A DNA stretch of 36,520 bases from Gemmatimonadales bacterium (GCA_020344755.1 CP070829.1:1400145-1436664); one strand, 5' to 3'; shown: positions 8,934 to 17,363, counted from the stretch's first letter. The notes: a model not told the origin generated them from the letters alone. Numbers and translations: made by a program.

Positions 8934-8972
8934 GCGGAGGCCGTCCCACTCGGGGCGGCCTCCGCTTTTCTT
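8934..8972 (+). terminator. Rho-independent terminator after the exbB-like gene
   Basis: A perfect 10-bp stem, GCGGAGGCCG (8934-8943) with CGGCCTCCGC (8956-8965), encloses a 12-nt loop and is followed by TTTTCTT. It lies 27 bp after the stop codon, so the gene is probably transcribed alone. Confidence 0.92.
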
Positions 8973-9067
8973 AGGGGTGCCGAGTCCCTCCCCGCTTCGG
9001 CCCCCCAACCCGGCACCGGTACGCACCGGGACGCACGACAAGGCGGCGGAACAACTGTTTACTGTTG

Positions 9068-9074
9068 TATCTTG
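9068..9074 (+). promoter_or_regulatory. Putative -10 element of a possibly leaderless lytic transglycosylase transcript
   Basis: TATCTTG lies 5 bp before the chosen ATG at 9080. No Shine-Dalgarno sequence is visible in between, and a start site about 7 nt after the hexamer would fall on the A of the ATG. No good -35 is seen. Just upstream is a direct repeat, ACTGTT at 9054-9059 and 9061-9066, and an inverted repeat ACAAC/GTTGT (9051-9055, 9064-9068) that could be a regulator site. All of this is inference. Confidence 0.35.
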
Positions 9075-9079
9075 CTCCT

Positions 9080-11440
9080 ATGACCTGCCCCATCCGACCC
9101 TCGGCCATCACCCTCCTCATGTGCGCCCTCGTCGGCACCGGCTCCGGTGTCCTGGAAGGCGCGGGAGCTTCCCCGCTGCGTGCACAGCCCATACCCGCCA
9201 CGGATGCGGCGCTGGAAGTGGCTGGGGAGGAGATCCGCACGGGACGCTTCTGGCATGCCGCGGAGCTACTCGAGGCATTGGGGCCATTGGAACCGGGCGG
9301 GGTGCTCCTCCTGGCCGAGGCGCGGGCGGGATTCCGCGACTGGAACGGCGTCCGCGAGGCGTTGGAGGCGGAGGCCTGGCTCGACTCCCTCGCGCCGGTC
9401 CGGGGCTACGAGCTCCTGGGCCGAGCCCACGAGGCCGCGGGGGAGTGGGAACTCGCACTGTCCCACTACCGGACCGCGGCGGAGCGATCGGGGAATCTGC
9501 CCTTCTCCCTGGCGGCTCGCCTCGTGCGCGCGGAATTGGCGGTCAACGGCCCCGAGTCGGCACTCCTTGCCCTGGAGCGTGTGCAGGCGCAGCACGCGAC
9601 TCTTGTCCACTATCTGGCGTGGGAGCTGGCGGGAGAGGCTTCGGAGAACGGAGACCCTCTTGCGGTGGCCTCCCTGGAGCCGTTCTTCCAGGACGGGCCC
9701 ACCGCCGGTCGACGTCGAGACTTGCTGGCAGCGGCGGTCCTCAACGCTGGGGACTCCACCCGGGCCGAGGCGATCTATCGTGAGCTCGCCAACGGCTCGT
9801 CCGGCTCGGAGGCAGCCCGATACCGGCACCAGGTGGCCGAGCTGACGCTGGCCCGCGGTGACACCACAACCGCATGGGAGCTCTTCCGGCAGGCGCTGGC
9901 GGGAGCACCCAGGACCCGTGCCGGAATGGAGAGCGCTGCGACACTCGTCGACCTGGGCAGCCTCGACAGGGACCTGGCGCTCCAGGCTGCGGGGGCCCTG
10001 GATCGGCTGGGTGACGGGGGCCGGGCCCTGAGGGCGTATGACGAATACGTGCGCCTCTCGCAGGTGGCTGGTCAGGCGCCGGAAGTGCGGGCTCGGGTGG
10101 AGCGAGCCCGGATCGCATCGACCTTGCCCTCCCGGGCGGACGAGGCGGTGGAGGAGTTCCGGGCTCTGGACGAGCACCCGGACCCGGCGGTGGGTGCCCG
10201 GGTGCTCGACGTGTGGGCCGGGCTCCGTCGTCGCCAGGGGCAAGCCGGAAATGTCCGCATCCTGCGCCGCTGGCTGGTGGAGCGGTACCCTGACACGGAT
10301 CAGGCGGCGCAGGTCGTCTTCCTCCGCGGGGACGATGCCCAGGACCGACAAGACTGGGATGGGGCTCTCGTCCTCTACCGTCAGGTCACGGCCATGGCAC
10401 CCGCGAGGAGTCTGGCCGGATTGGCGTGGATGCGAATCGGCCAGATCCACCTGGAGCAAGGCGAGAACGAGCGAGCGCTGGAGGCATACCAGGGCTACCT
10501 CGCGGCATTCCCCTCGGGTCGCCGATGGTCCGAAGCGAGCTTCTGGGCCGGTCGGATCCTGGTGGACGCGGGGGATACGGCTTCGGCCACGGCGCTCCTG
10601 GACCGGGTGATGCGGGATGATCCGCTCTCCTACTACGCTGCAGAGGCCGCACGGCTCCTGGCCCGTCCATTCCCGATGGAAATGGGACCGCCTCCCGCGC
10701 TGGATGAGCCGGATTGGGTCGCACGGAGCCTGGAGGAGCTCGATCTGCTCTACGCCGCGGGGCTCGAAGAGGCGGCGACGGTCCACGTGGAGGCGCTGGT
10801 TCAGCGCGCGGACCGTGAGGGTACCGAGGCACAGTATCCGGTAGCGGAGGGGCTCATCGTCCGGGGCTGGACCATCGAGGGGATCAACCGCGGATGGGCT
10901 TTGCTCCGGGCGGGAGAGGAGCACAACGAACGGCTTCTGGCCATACTCTATCCCTTCCCCCAACGGGACATGGTCCAGCGTGAGGCCCGCGAGTACGGGC
11001 TGGACCCCATCCTGGTGGCCGCGTTGATCCGGCAGGAGTCTGCGTGGGACACGGACATCGTGTCCTCCGCGGGAGCGATCGGTCTCATGCAGGTGATGCC
11101 CCCCACCGGCCGCCAACTGGCCCGCTCCGTCGGGCCCGTCGGCTTCACGTCGGAGAGCCTGGAGGCCGCGGAGGTGAATCTGCACCTGGGAGGGCGGTTC
11201 CTGCGGGACATGCTCGACCGCTACGGGCCGGAGCTTCCCCTGGTCCTGTCCGCTTACAACGCCGGCCCCAGCCGGGCACGGCGGTGGAGCGGCTTCCCGG
11301 AGGCGGACGACCGCCTTCGCTTCACCGAGCGGATCCCCTTCACGGAGACCCGCGGTTACGTGAAGAACGTCACACGGAACGTGGCGATCTACCGGGCGTT
11401 GTACGGGGACACCCTCCTCCGTTCCGCGTCGGAGCAGTAG
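9080..11440 (+). CDS. Exported Slt-type lytic transglycosylase
   Basis: A 786-residue periplasmic murein lytic transglycosylase of the Slt70 type. An N-terminal signal peptide (about residues 1-36, ending SPLRAQP) is followed by a long alpha-helical region with TPR-like repeats (about 45-620). The C-terminal SLT domain (about 635-775) has the catalytic Glu653 in IRQESAWD, then GAIGLMQVMP and LSAYNAGP. It cleaves the glycan between MurNAc and GlcNAc to leave 1,6-anhydro ends. The helical part should form the Slt superhelix or bind partners. The ATG at 9080 gives a normal signal peptide; a TTG at 9065 is an in-frame alternative. No Shine-Dalgarno is visible. The next gene, csp, is about 100 bp downstream. 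Confidence 0.92.
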   Translation: MTCPIRPSAITLLMCALVGTGSGVLEGAGASPLRAQPIPATDAALEVAGEEIRTGRFWHAAELLEALGPLEPGGVLLLAEARAGFRDWNGVREALEAEAWLDSLAPVRGYELLGRAHEAAGEWELALSHYRTAAERSGNLPFSLAARLVRAELAVNGPESALLALERVQAQHATLVHYLAWELAGEASENGDPLAVASLEPFFQDGPTAGRRRDLLAAAVLNAGDSTRAEAIYRELANGSSGSEAARYRHQVAELTLARGDTTTAWELFRQALAGAPRTRAGMESAATLVDLGSLDRDLALQAAGALDRLGDGGRALRAYDEYVRLSQVAGQAPEVRARVERARIASTLPSRADEAVEEFRALDEHPDPAVGARVLDVWAGLRRRQGQAGNVRILRRWLVERYPDTDQAAQVVFLRGDDAQDRQDWDGALVLYRQVTAMAPARSLAGLAWMRIGQIHLEQGENERALEAYQGYLAAFPSGRRWSEASFWAGRILVDAGDTASATALLDRVMRDDPLSYYAAEAARLLARPFPMEMGPPPALDEPDWVARSLEELDLLYAAGLEEAATVHVEALVQRADREGTEAQYPVAEGLIVRGWTIEGINRGWALLRAGEEHNERLLAILYPFPQRDMVQREAREYGLDPILVAALIRQESAWDTDIVSSAGAIGLMQVMPPTGRQLARSVGPVGFTSESLEAAEVNLHLGGRFLRDMLDRYGPELPLVLSAYNAGPSRARRWSGFPEADDRLRFTERIPFTETRGYVKNVTRNVAIYRALYGDTLLRSASEQ

Positions 11441-11456
11441 TCAAACGTCTGTTTGA
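11441..11456. promoter_or_regulatory. Perfect 16-bp palindromic operator-like site upstream of csp
   Basis: TCAAAC (11441-11446) and GTTTGA (11451-11456) form a perfect inverted repeat around GTCT, directly after the transglycosylase stop codon. No T-run follows, so it is not a normal terminator. Its right arm runs into TTGACT, a -35-like hexamer. The form CAAAC-N4-GTTTG fits the consensus described for PsrA-like TetR-family regulators. A regulator bound here could control csp, but no such regulator gene is in the window. Confidence 0.4.
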
Positions 11457-11490
11457 CTTGCTCTCTGAGATCCTCCTCGCCATGCTCTGA

Positions 11491-11511
11491 GACGGCCGCG
11501 TTTCGGTCGTC
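11491..11511 (+). promoter_or_regulatory. Hairpin in the probable csp 5' leader
   Basis: GACGGCCG (11491-11498) pairs with CGGTCGTC (11504-11511), including one G-U pair, around a 5-nt loop, 27 bp before the csp start. Cold-shock mRNAs often have structured leaders, so this may affect translation or stability. No specific riboregulator is recognised. Confidence 0.3.
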
Positions 11512-11538
11512 GAAGTCTTCAACAGGAGGGTGCCGCCG

Positions 11539-11739
11539 ATGTCAAAGGGGAAGGTGAAGTGGTTCAACGAGGCCAAGGGGTATGGCTTCATCCAGCAGGC
11601 CGAGGGCGACGACGTCTTCGTTCACTTCTCTGCCATCATCGGGGACGGCTATCGAACCCTGACCGAGGGCGAGATGGTGGAGTTCGAGATCACCGAGTCC
11701 GACGGCCGCCGCCACGCCACCAACGTGCTTCGCGCCTGA
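11539..11739 (+). CDS. Cold-shock protein, CspA family
   Basis: A 66-residue single cold-shock domain protein that binds single-stranded RNA and DNA. Both RNA-binding motifs are present: RNP1-like KGYGFI (about residues 13-18) and RNP2-like VFVHF (about 28-32), after the typical start [11 protein letters not shown]. The ATG at 11539 has AGGAGG (11524-11529) 9 bp upstream; a GTG at 11530 overlaps that region and was rejected. The leader is about 100 nt, with a palindrome and a hairpin. A long GC-rich terminator hairpin follows before polA. Confidence 0.96.
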   Translation: MSKGKVKWFNEAKGYGFIQQAEGDDVFVHFSAIIGDGYRTLTEGEMVEFEITESDGRRHATNVLRA

Positions 11740-11765
11740 TCCACTTCACCGCCTGAAGCGGCTTG

Positions 11766-11801
11766 ACGCCCCGCGGTCCCGAACGGGACCGCGGGGCGTT
11801 T
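11766..11801 (+). terminator. Long GC-rich terminator hairpin between csp and polA
   Basis: A perfect 15-bp stem (11766-11780 with 11785-11799) encloses the tetraloop GAAC. Only three T residues fall at the 3' side (11799-11801), so the U-tract is poor, but the stem is very stable and lies 26 bp after the csp stop. Confidence 0.8.
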
Positions 11802-11826
11802 CGATGACCGACACCCGGAATCCTCC

Positions 11827-14607
11827 GTGGACATTCCCGAGAAGACCCGTCCCCGACTCTTTCTCGTCGACGCCTACGCGCTCATCTACCGCGCGTTCTT
11901 CGCCTTCATCAACCGACCCCTTACCAACTCCCGGGGCGAGAACACATCGGCGGCCTTCGGCTTTGCAAACTTCCTGGAGGACCTCCGGGAGAAGTACAAG
12001 CCGGACTACCTTGCCGTGGTGTTCGACGCCGGAGACTCGTTCCGAGAGCAGGAGTATCCGGACTACAAGGCCACCCGGGAGAAGATGCCCGAGGACCTGT
12101 CCGCGTCCCTCCCGGGGATCAGGGCCATGGTACAGGCCTACGGGGACCCGGTGGTGGAGTTGGACGGATACGAGGCCGACGATGTCATCGGAACCCTGGC
12201 CACCCAGGCGAAGGAGCGGGGGATCGAGTCGGTCATCGTTTCGGGGGACAAGGACTTCTACCAGTTGGTGGACGAGGACATCCATCTCTTGAATCCGGGG
12301 CGTGGGGGGCCCACCGGCGTCAGTGCGGAATGGGTGGACCCGTCCAACGCCGAGGAGCGCTTCGGTCTCCCCCCGGAGAGGATCGTGGATTACCTGGCCC
12401 TCATCGGCGACTCGGCGGACAACGTCCCGGGTGCTCCCGGGGTGGGCCCGAAGACGGCGGTGAAGCTTCTGGAGGAGTTCGGCACGCTCGAGGAGATGTT
12501 CGCCCGGGCGGAGGAGATCTCGGGGAAGCGGGCCCGGGAGGCACTGACGGACCATGCCGATCAGGTCCGACTCAGCCGCCGGCTCGTGACCATCATGAGG
12601 GATCTCCCCATCGAACTGGACCTGGAGGCCCTGAAGGTGGGCGAACCCGACGCCGCGGCACTGAGAGACATCTTCGTCGACTTCGAGTTCCGGCGTCTCA
12701 CCGAGAAGTACACCGCCGTGGCGATGGAGACGGACGCCCACTCGAGCGACGCGGCCCAGGAAGCGCGGTATCGCCTCCTCACCGACCCCTCGGAGCTACC
12801 GGCACTGGTGGAGCGGATCAGCGAGGCGGGGAGGGTGGCCATCGACACGGAGACCACCGCCCTGGACCCTATGCGGGCCACCCTCGTGGGTGTTTCCCTG
12901 GGCCTGGGGCAAGGGGAGGCGTACTACCTGCCCTTCCTGCACCGGGACTCCTCCCGCTTCGAGCTCGCACTGGACGACCAGCGACAGGACGGAGTGCCGA
13001 ACCTCCCGGCGATGGACACGGAGGCGATGGCTCCGCTCAGGGAGCTCTTCGCCGATCCCGGGATCGAGAAGATCCTGCACAATCTGAAGTACGACCACAT
13101 CGTCCTGAAGCGGGCCGGAGCGCCCATGGCGGCTCCGTTCTTCGACACCATGGTCGCTTCCTATGTCCTGGATCCTGGGCGCCGCTCCCATGGCCTGGAC
13201 GAGCTGTCCCTTGAGCTGCTCGCCCACAAGACCACCAGCTACAAGGACGTGGCGGGAAGCGGCAAGAGCGAGATCCCGTTCGGGGAGGTCGCCCTGGATG
13301 TGGCAAGGGACTATGCCTGCGAAGACGCCGACTGTACCTGGAGGCTCTGGGAGCGTTTCGCGCCGGAGCTCGAGGAGACAGATCTGCGTGTGCTCTTCGA
13401 CGAGCTGGAGATGCCGCTGGTCCCGGTGCTGGCAGCCATGGAGGAGGAGGGGATCCAGATCGACGTGAACTTCTTCAAGAAGATGGCGGAGAAGATCCAC
13501 GGCGAACTGGAGCACCTGGTACAGGACATCTACAAGGCCGCCGGGACCGAGTTCAACCTGAACTCGACTCCGCAGCTCCGTGAGGTCCTCTTCGAGAAGC
13601 TCGAGCTGCCGGTCATCAAGCGGACCAAGACAGGAGCCTCCACCGATGCCTCCGTCCTCGAGGAATTGGCGGCGGAGGGGCACGAGGTTCCACGGCGAAT
13701 GCTGGAGTACCGGGAGCTGTCCAAGCTCTTGAGTACCTACGTCGAGGCGCTGCCCCGTCTCGTGAACGAGCGTACCGGCCGGATCCACACCTCCTTCAAC
13801 CAGACGGTGGCAGCAACGGGGCGCCTTTCCTCCAGCGACCCGAATCTGCAGAACATCCCCATACGGACGGACCTGGGCCGCCAGATCCGAAAGGGATTCG
13901 TGCCACGGGAGGGATGTGTCTTCCTGGGTGCGGACTATTCCCAGATCGAGCTACGAGTACTTGCGCATTTCTCTGGCGACCCGGCCTTCGTGGACGCCTT
14001 CTCCCGCGGAGTGGACGTCCATCGGCAGACCGCCTCGGTGATCTTCGGCGTCCAGGTGGACGAGGTCACGGCGCACCAGAGGGCGCAGGCAAAGACCATC
14101 AACTTTGCGACGCTGTATGGGCAGGGGGCGTTCGGTCTGAGCCGGCAGCTGGGCATTCCCCGGGACGAGGCCGAGGCCTTCATCGACGAGTACTTCGAGC
14201 GATTTGCCGGCGTCCGTGCATTCCTGGACGAGCAGGTGGAGAAGGCGAGGAGCCTGGGGTATGTGGAGACGCTCATGGGTCGACGGCGGTACGTGCCGGA
14301 GCTCAAGTCGAAGAACTGGAACATCCGGCAGTTCGGTGAGCGCGTGGCTCAGAACACACCGATTCAGGGAACCGCTGCCGACCTGATCAAGCAGGCCATG
14401 CTGGATGTGGCTGCGGGTCTGAGAGAGGGAGGGTGGGAGGCACGGATGCTACTCCAGGTCCACGACGAGCTTCTCTTCGAGCTACCTGAGTCGGAGCTGG
14501 AAGCCGTAACGGCGATGGTCGTGGAGAAGATGGAGGGCGCCATGGCCCTCAGGGTCCCGCTCAAGGTGGAAACCGGGATCGGCGCCTCCTGGTACGAAGC
14601 CAAGTAG
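11827..14607 (+). CDS. polA: DNA polymerase I
   Basis: A 926-residue full-length Pol I with all three domains. The 5'-3' exonuclease (about 1-300) starts LFLVDAYALIYRAFF and has the helix-hairpin-helix region around DSADNVPGAPGVGPKTA. The 3'-5' proofreading domain (about 325-510) keeps its catalytic residues: DTET near residue 340, NLKYD in motif II and YACEDAD in motif III, so proofreading is probably active, unlike Taq-type enzymes. The polymerase domain has motif A (ADYSQIELR, near 701), motif B (RAQAKTINFATLYG) and motif C (QVHDE, near 877). It acts in Okazaki-fragment processing and repair. GTG start; no strong Shine-Dalgarno is visible. An SSB gene follows after 121 bp. Confidence 0.97.
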   Translation: MDIPEKTRPRLFLVDAYALIYRAFFAFINRPLTNSRGENTSAAFGFANFLEDLREKYKPDYLAVVFDAGDSFREQEYPDYKATREKMPEDLSASLPGIRAMVQAYGDPVVELDGYEADDVIGTLATQAKERGIESVIVSGDKDFYQLVDEDIHLLNPGRGGPTGVSAEWVDPSNAEERFGLPPERIVDYLALIGDSADNVPGAPGVGPKTAVKLLEEFGTLEEMFARAEEISGKRAREALTDHADQVRLSRRLVTIMRDLPIELDLEALKVGEPDAAALRDIFVDFEFRRLTEKYTAVAMETDAHSSDAAQEARYRLLTDPSELPALVERISEAGRVAIDTETTALDPMRATLVGVSLGLGQGEAYYLPFLHRDSSRFELALDDQRQDGVPNLPAMDTEAMAPLRELFADPGIEKILHNLKYDHIVLKRAGAPMAAPFFDTMVASYVLDPGRRSHGLDELSLELLAHKTTSYKDVAGSGKSEIPFGEVALDVARDYACEDADCTWRLWERFAPELEETDLRVLFDELEMPLVPVLAAMEEEGIQIDVNFFKKMAEKIHGELEHLVQDIYKAAGTEFNLNSTPQLREVLFEKLELPVIKRTKTGASTDASVLEELAAEGHEVPRRMLEYRELSKLLSTYVEALPRLVNERTGRIHTSFNQTVAATGRLSSSDPNLQNIPIRTDLGRQIRKGFVPREGCVFLGADYSQIELRVLAHFSGDPAFVDAFSRGVDVHRQTASVIFGVQVDEVTAHQRAQAKTINFATLYGQGAFGLSRQLGIPRDEAEAFIDEYFERFAGVRAFLDEQVEKARSLGYVETLMGRRRYVPELKSKNWNIRQFGERVAQNTPIQGTAADLIKQAMLDVAAGLREGGWEARMLLQVHDELLFELPESELEAVTAMVVEKMEGAMALRVPLKVETGIGASWYEAK

Positions 14608-14665
14608 ATCGTCCCTCCCGCCCATGGGTCGGCCCGCGGCCGGGGGACACCTTTCCGTCGGTGAC

Positions 14666-14684
14666 ATCCGGCACCCGGCCGGAT
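14666..14684 (+). other. Short hairpin between polA and ssb
   Basis: ATCCGG (14666-14671) and CCGGAT (14679-14684) form a perfect 6-bp stem with a 7-nt loop. No T-run follows. It could be a weak terminator or attenuator between polA and ssb, or have no role. Confidence 0.3.
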
Positions 14685-14728
14685 CCCTCCCTTCCCCGGA
14701 GAGGGCTACCCCCGCTTGGAGGTGACGC

Positions 14729-15082
14729 ATGAGTCGTTCGGTGAACAAGATCATTCTGGTGGGACACGTGGGACGCGATCCGGAGGTGCGCGAGACCCAG
14801 ACCGGCAAGAAGGTGGCCCACGTCTCCCTGGCCACGAACCGGTGGAGCAGCGCAGGAGGCGAGGAGGGGGAGCGGACGGACTGGCACCGGCTCACGTTCT
14901 GGAACAAGACCGCCCAGTTCGTCCAGGACTACGTGACCACCGGGGACCGGATCTATGTAGAAGGGCGCCTGGAGTACGACAGCTACGAGCGAGACGGGGT
15001 GACCATCCCGTCCGCCGAGATCCACGTGGGCGAGGTGGTGCTGCTCAGGTCGGCACGGGACCGCGAAGAGCTCGCCGCCTGA
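14729..15082 (+). CDS. ssb: Single-stranded DNA-binding protein, short form
   Basis: A 117-residue SSB consisting of little more than the OB-fold. Family segments are clear: SVNKIILVGHVGRDPEVR at the start, TDWHRLTFWNKTAQFVQDYV in the middle and GDRIYVEGRLEYDSYERDGV. The protein ends ...RSARDREELAA, so it lacks both the flexible linker and the acidic tip (DDDIPF-like) with which typical bacterial SSBs recruit repair and replication partners. It may therefore be a second SSB rather than the housekeeping one. GGAGGTGA (14718-14725) is well placed before the ATG. It lies downstream of polA and converges with an outer-membrane protein gene. Confidence 0.93.
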   Translation: MSRSVNKIILVGHVGRDPEVRETQTGKKVAHVSLATNRWSSAGGEEGERTDWHRLTFWNKTAQFVQDYVTTGDRIYVEGRLEYDSYERDGVTIPSAEIHVGEVVLLRSARDREELAA

Positions 15083-15128
15083 GGGGAGGGCCGCCCCGTC
15101 GGCTGAGGATCTGCGGTCATTCCAGGCG

Positions 15129-15160
15129 GAGCGGCGTCCGTCCCCGGGCGGGCGCCGCTC
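15129..15160. terminator. Hairpin between convergent ssb and outer-membrane protein genes
   Basis: GAGCGGCG (15129-15136) pairs with CGCCGCTC (15153-15160) around a 16-nt GC-rich loop. Neither strand has a T-run after it. The position between two convergent genes suggests a bidirectional, perhaps Rho-assisted, end point; the function is inferred. Confidence 0.4.
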
Positions 15161-15225
15161 TGGCATCGGGAGGAGATGACCGGGGTCGAGAGCGCGTGGC
15201 GGATCTTGGACCGAGGCAGCGTCGG

Positions 15226-17268
15226 TCAGAGCCACGGCGTGAATTGCGGGGACACGGAGAAGAAGAACTCCCAGCCTCCGCCTTCCGAAACGCCGCGGGC
15301 CACGTCGAATCGGAGCACGTTCCAGAGCAGGTCCACGCCCACGCCGACGGATGCCCGGAATTCCGGGTTGCCGTCGGATCCCCACTCCGGGGGAAGAGTC
15401 CGATCCGGGTACCGTGCCCACGACGAAGCGGCGGTCAGCCGGAAGGCGACCCAGGGGGCCACGACAGGGTGCCGGACCCACCCGCGTGCCAGGACATACC
15501 GGTCACCGACCGAGGTCCGGTATTCATAGCCAGGAACCGTTCCTCTCCCTCCCAGGAGGTAGAGCTCCTGGAGGGGGCCGGACACGGTGGTCCATCCGCC
15601 AAGCAGGCTGACGGAGCGCTCCAGTTCGATGGACGGTCCGAGGCGGCTCCAACCCAACTCCACGGTCGTGCGGGCATATGTATCACCCAGGTGGCCCACG
15701 CGGACCCGAGCCGACCCGAAGAGGCCGTCCCCATCGTCGGAGCGGATCAGCGCTGCCTCCACGGCACCCAGCGTCCCTTCCGTGACGGGAAGCACGGGTC
15801 GGAAGACGGTGTTGTCGCCATCCACCCCGAGCTCCGCCGCCCCATGCTCTTGCCAGAGGCCACGGGCCTCCACTCTGGATGTGGGGCCGAGACGGTAGGT
15901 TACGGTGGCGGCACCCCCGTGGGACCAGAAGGGATCCAGATAATCGCTGCCCCCCAGCGTGGCCAGGGTATTCACCAGCCCACTCGCGCCCGTGATGGGA
16001 CCCAGGTCACGTAGCTGGTTCCAATGCCCCTCGAGTTGGACGGACCCGAATTCGGTGGGAACGTCGAGCACGGCCCGGGCCCAGGGCCGTTCCGCCGCAG
16101 TGGCGTACCCAGCGAGTAGGCGCAGGGGGCGCTCTCCGGGGCGGACGGTGACGCCTCCTCCCACGGACCAGCCCTCCACGCGGTTCCGTCGGACGGCGTC
16201 GGAGACGGAAGAGAGGTAGAGACGGAGGGGACTGAGCCCCTGGACCGCACCCGCGAGGGCCATGGAGCGAACCTGGTCCTCGATCTCCTCCAGGGAGGGC
16301 GAGGGCGCGAGCCCGGCCTGGTCCAGGTCCGCGTAGAGTTCGTCCGGGAATGGGAACTCCTCCCGCAGCCGTTCGGGTGCCGCAGTCACTCGGGGCCCGC
16401 TGAAGAAGAAGTCCGGGACCGGTTGATTGAACTGATAGTCGCCGACTTCCCAGCGTCCCCGGATGATGCTGCCCGCCATGAAGTCGAGCTGGGGAAGCTC
16501 CCTGCGCAATTCGACTTCCTGGCGGTAGGGGAGCCAGTGCCGCCCCATCCAGAGCGCGTTGTCCAACGAAATGCGGATGTACGCCAGGTACGGGTCGACG
16601 TAGGAGGCCGGGGTGAAGGTGAACGCCATGCGGACGATCGCTCCGTTGGCCCGGTCGAGATAGAGCGCGCCCACGAACCCGGGGCGCTCCGTGTCCTTCG
16701 GTCGCACCTGCACCTCGTACACCCGCACGGGCTCGTCCAGCCCCCCATAGTTGAGGGACAGAGAGTCTGCCAGGCGGAAGTCGTAGACGGTCTCGGAACG
16801 GGGTGCAGCAGGGTGGAGGACCGCTCCCACCTCGTCCCCGTCACCCATGCGAATGAGGTCCTGGAAATCGTCCTGAACCACCGTGAGGTGGTCGAGATGG
16901 TACCGGATATTCGTGGGAAGGACCTCCTCATCCCGCATTCCCACGATCCGCTGCCTGGTCTGGTCGGGGGACCTCCAGAAGACGTCCAGGGCAATCTGGT
17001 CCGCTCTGATGAGGGTGTGTTCCTCCTCGTCGGCCCGATCGAGGAAGAAGTACACGAAACCCTGGGCCCTTGCCCGATAGGAGCGAAGGGTGCTGTCCAC
17101 CGCGGACGATTGGCGCACGTCTCGGGCCGCCGCGACCAGCTCCAGTGCGCGTGGATCGTTCCAATCCCGGTCCCCCTCCGACGCCTGGGAGATCAATGGG
17201 CACGGGAGGAGAGCGAGTGCCGTGGAGACGCGGAGGAGGAGGGGGAGCGCTCTGAGGCGGGGACTCAT
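15226..17268 (-). CDS. Outer-membrane protein: unusual N-terminal domain plus Omp85-like beta-barrel
   Basis: A 680-residue exported protein. The signal peptide is MSPRLRALPLLLRVSTALA onward, cut near LISQASEG; I chose the ATG at 17268 for this, and because upstream in-frame codons run into the terminator and the sigma-factor gene. Residues about 30-330 form a soluble, strand-rich domain (YRARAQGFVYFFLDR, then FWRSPDQTRQRIVGMRDEE) with no visible POTRA repeat; its feel is LolA-like, but that is only an impression. Residues about 345-680 read as alternating strands with the Omp85-type turn LLGGRGTVPGYEYRT near residue 576 and end FTPWL, a BAM-type aromatic end. It may transport or insert envelope components. 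No known function is assigned. Confidence 0.72.
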   Translation of the reverse strand: MSPRLRALPLLLRVSTALALLPCPLISQASEGDRDWNDPRALELVAAARDVRQSSAVDSTLRSYRARAQGFVYFFLDRADEEEHTLIRADQIALDVFWRSPDQTRQRIVGMRDEEVLPTNIRYHLDHLTVVQDDFQDLIRMGDGDEVGAVLHPAAPRSETVYDFRLADSLSLNYGGLDEPVRVYEVQVRPKDTERPGFVGALYLDRANGAIVRMAFTFTPASYVDPYLAYIRISLDNALWMGRHWLPYRQEVELRRELPQLDFMAGSIIRGRWEVGDYQFNQPVPDFFFSGPRVTAAPERLREEFPFPDELYADLDQAGLAPSPSLEEIEDQVRSMALAGAVQGLSPLRLYLSSVSDAVRRNRVEGWSVGGGVTVRPGERPLRLLAGYATAAERPWARAVLDVPTEFGSVQLEGHWNQLRDLGPITGASGLVNTLATLGGSDYLDPFWSHGGAATVTYRLGPTSRVEARGLWQEHGAAELGVDGDNTVFRPVLPVTEGTLGAVEAALIRSDDGDGLFGSARVRVGHLGDTYARTTVELGWSRLGPSIELERSVSLLGGWTTVSGPLQELYLLGGRGTVPGYEYRTSVGDRYVLARGWVRHPVVAPWVAFRLTAASSWARYPDRTLPPEWGSDGNPEFRASVGVGVDLLWNVLRFDVARGVSEGGGWEFFFSVSPQFTPWL

Positions 17269-17328
17269 GGGGCCCTGGTACACCCTCCGAACGGGCAGTT
17301 CCGGACCAAGCCGCCCGGAGTCGGGACG

Positions 17329-17363
17329 AAAAAGGGTCCCACCTCCCGAAGGACGCAGGACCC
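17329..17363 (-). terminator. Rho-independent terminator after the sigma-factor gene
   Basis: Read on the minus strand, GGGTCC (17363-17358) pairs with GGACCC (17339-17334), an inner TCC/GGA stem is capped by the stable tetraloop TTCG, and TTTTT (17333-17329) follows. It lies about 45 bp after the sigma-factor stop codon. Confidence 0.85.

Noticed and set aside
9266..11185. A 639-codon minus-strand frame opposite the lytic transglycosylase
   Set aside because: The plus-strand protein has a signal peptide and a full SLT domain; the antisense frame shows no domain or ribosome site.
11458..11486. A full csp promoter using TTGACT (11453-11458) and CATGCT (11481-11486)
   Set aside because: The spacer would be 22 bp, too long for a sigma-70 type promoter, so only the palindrome is listed.
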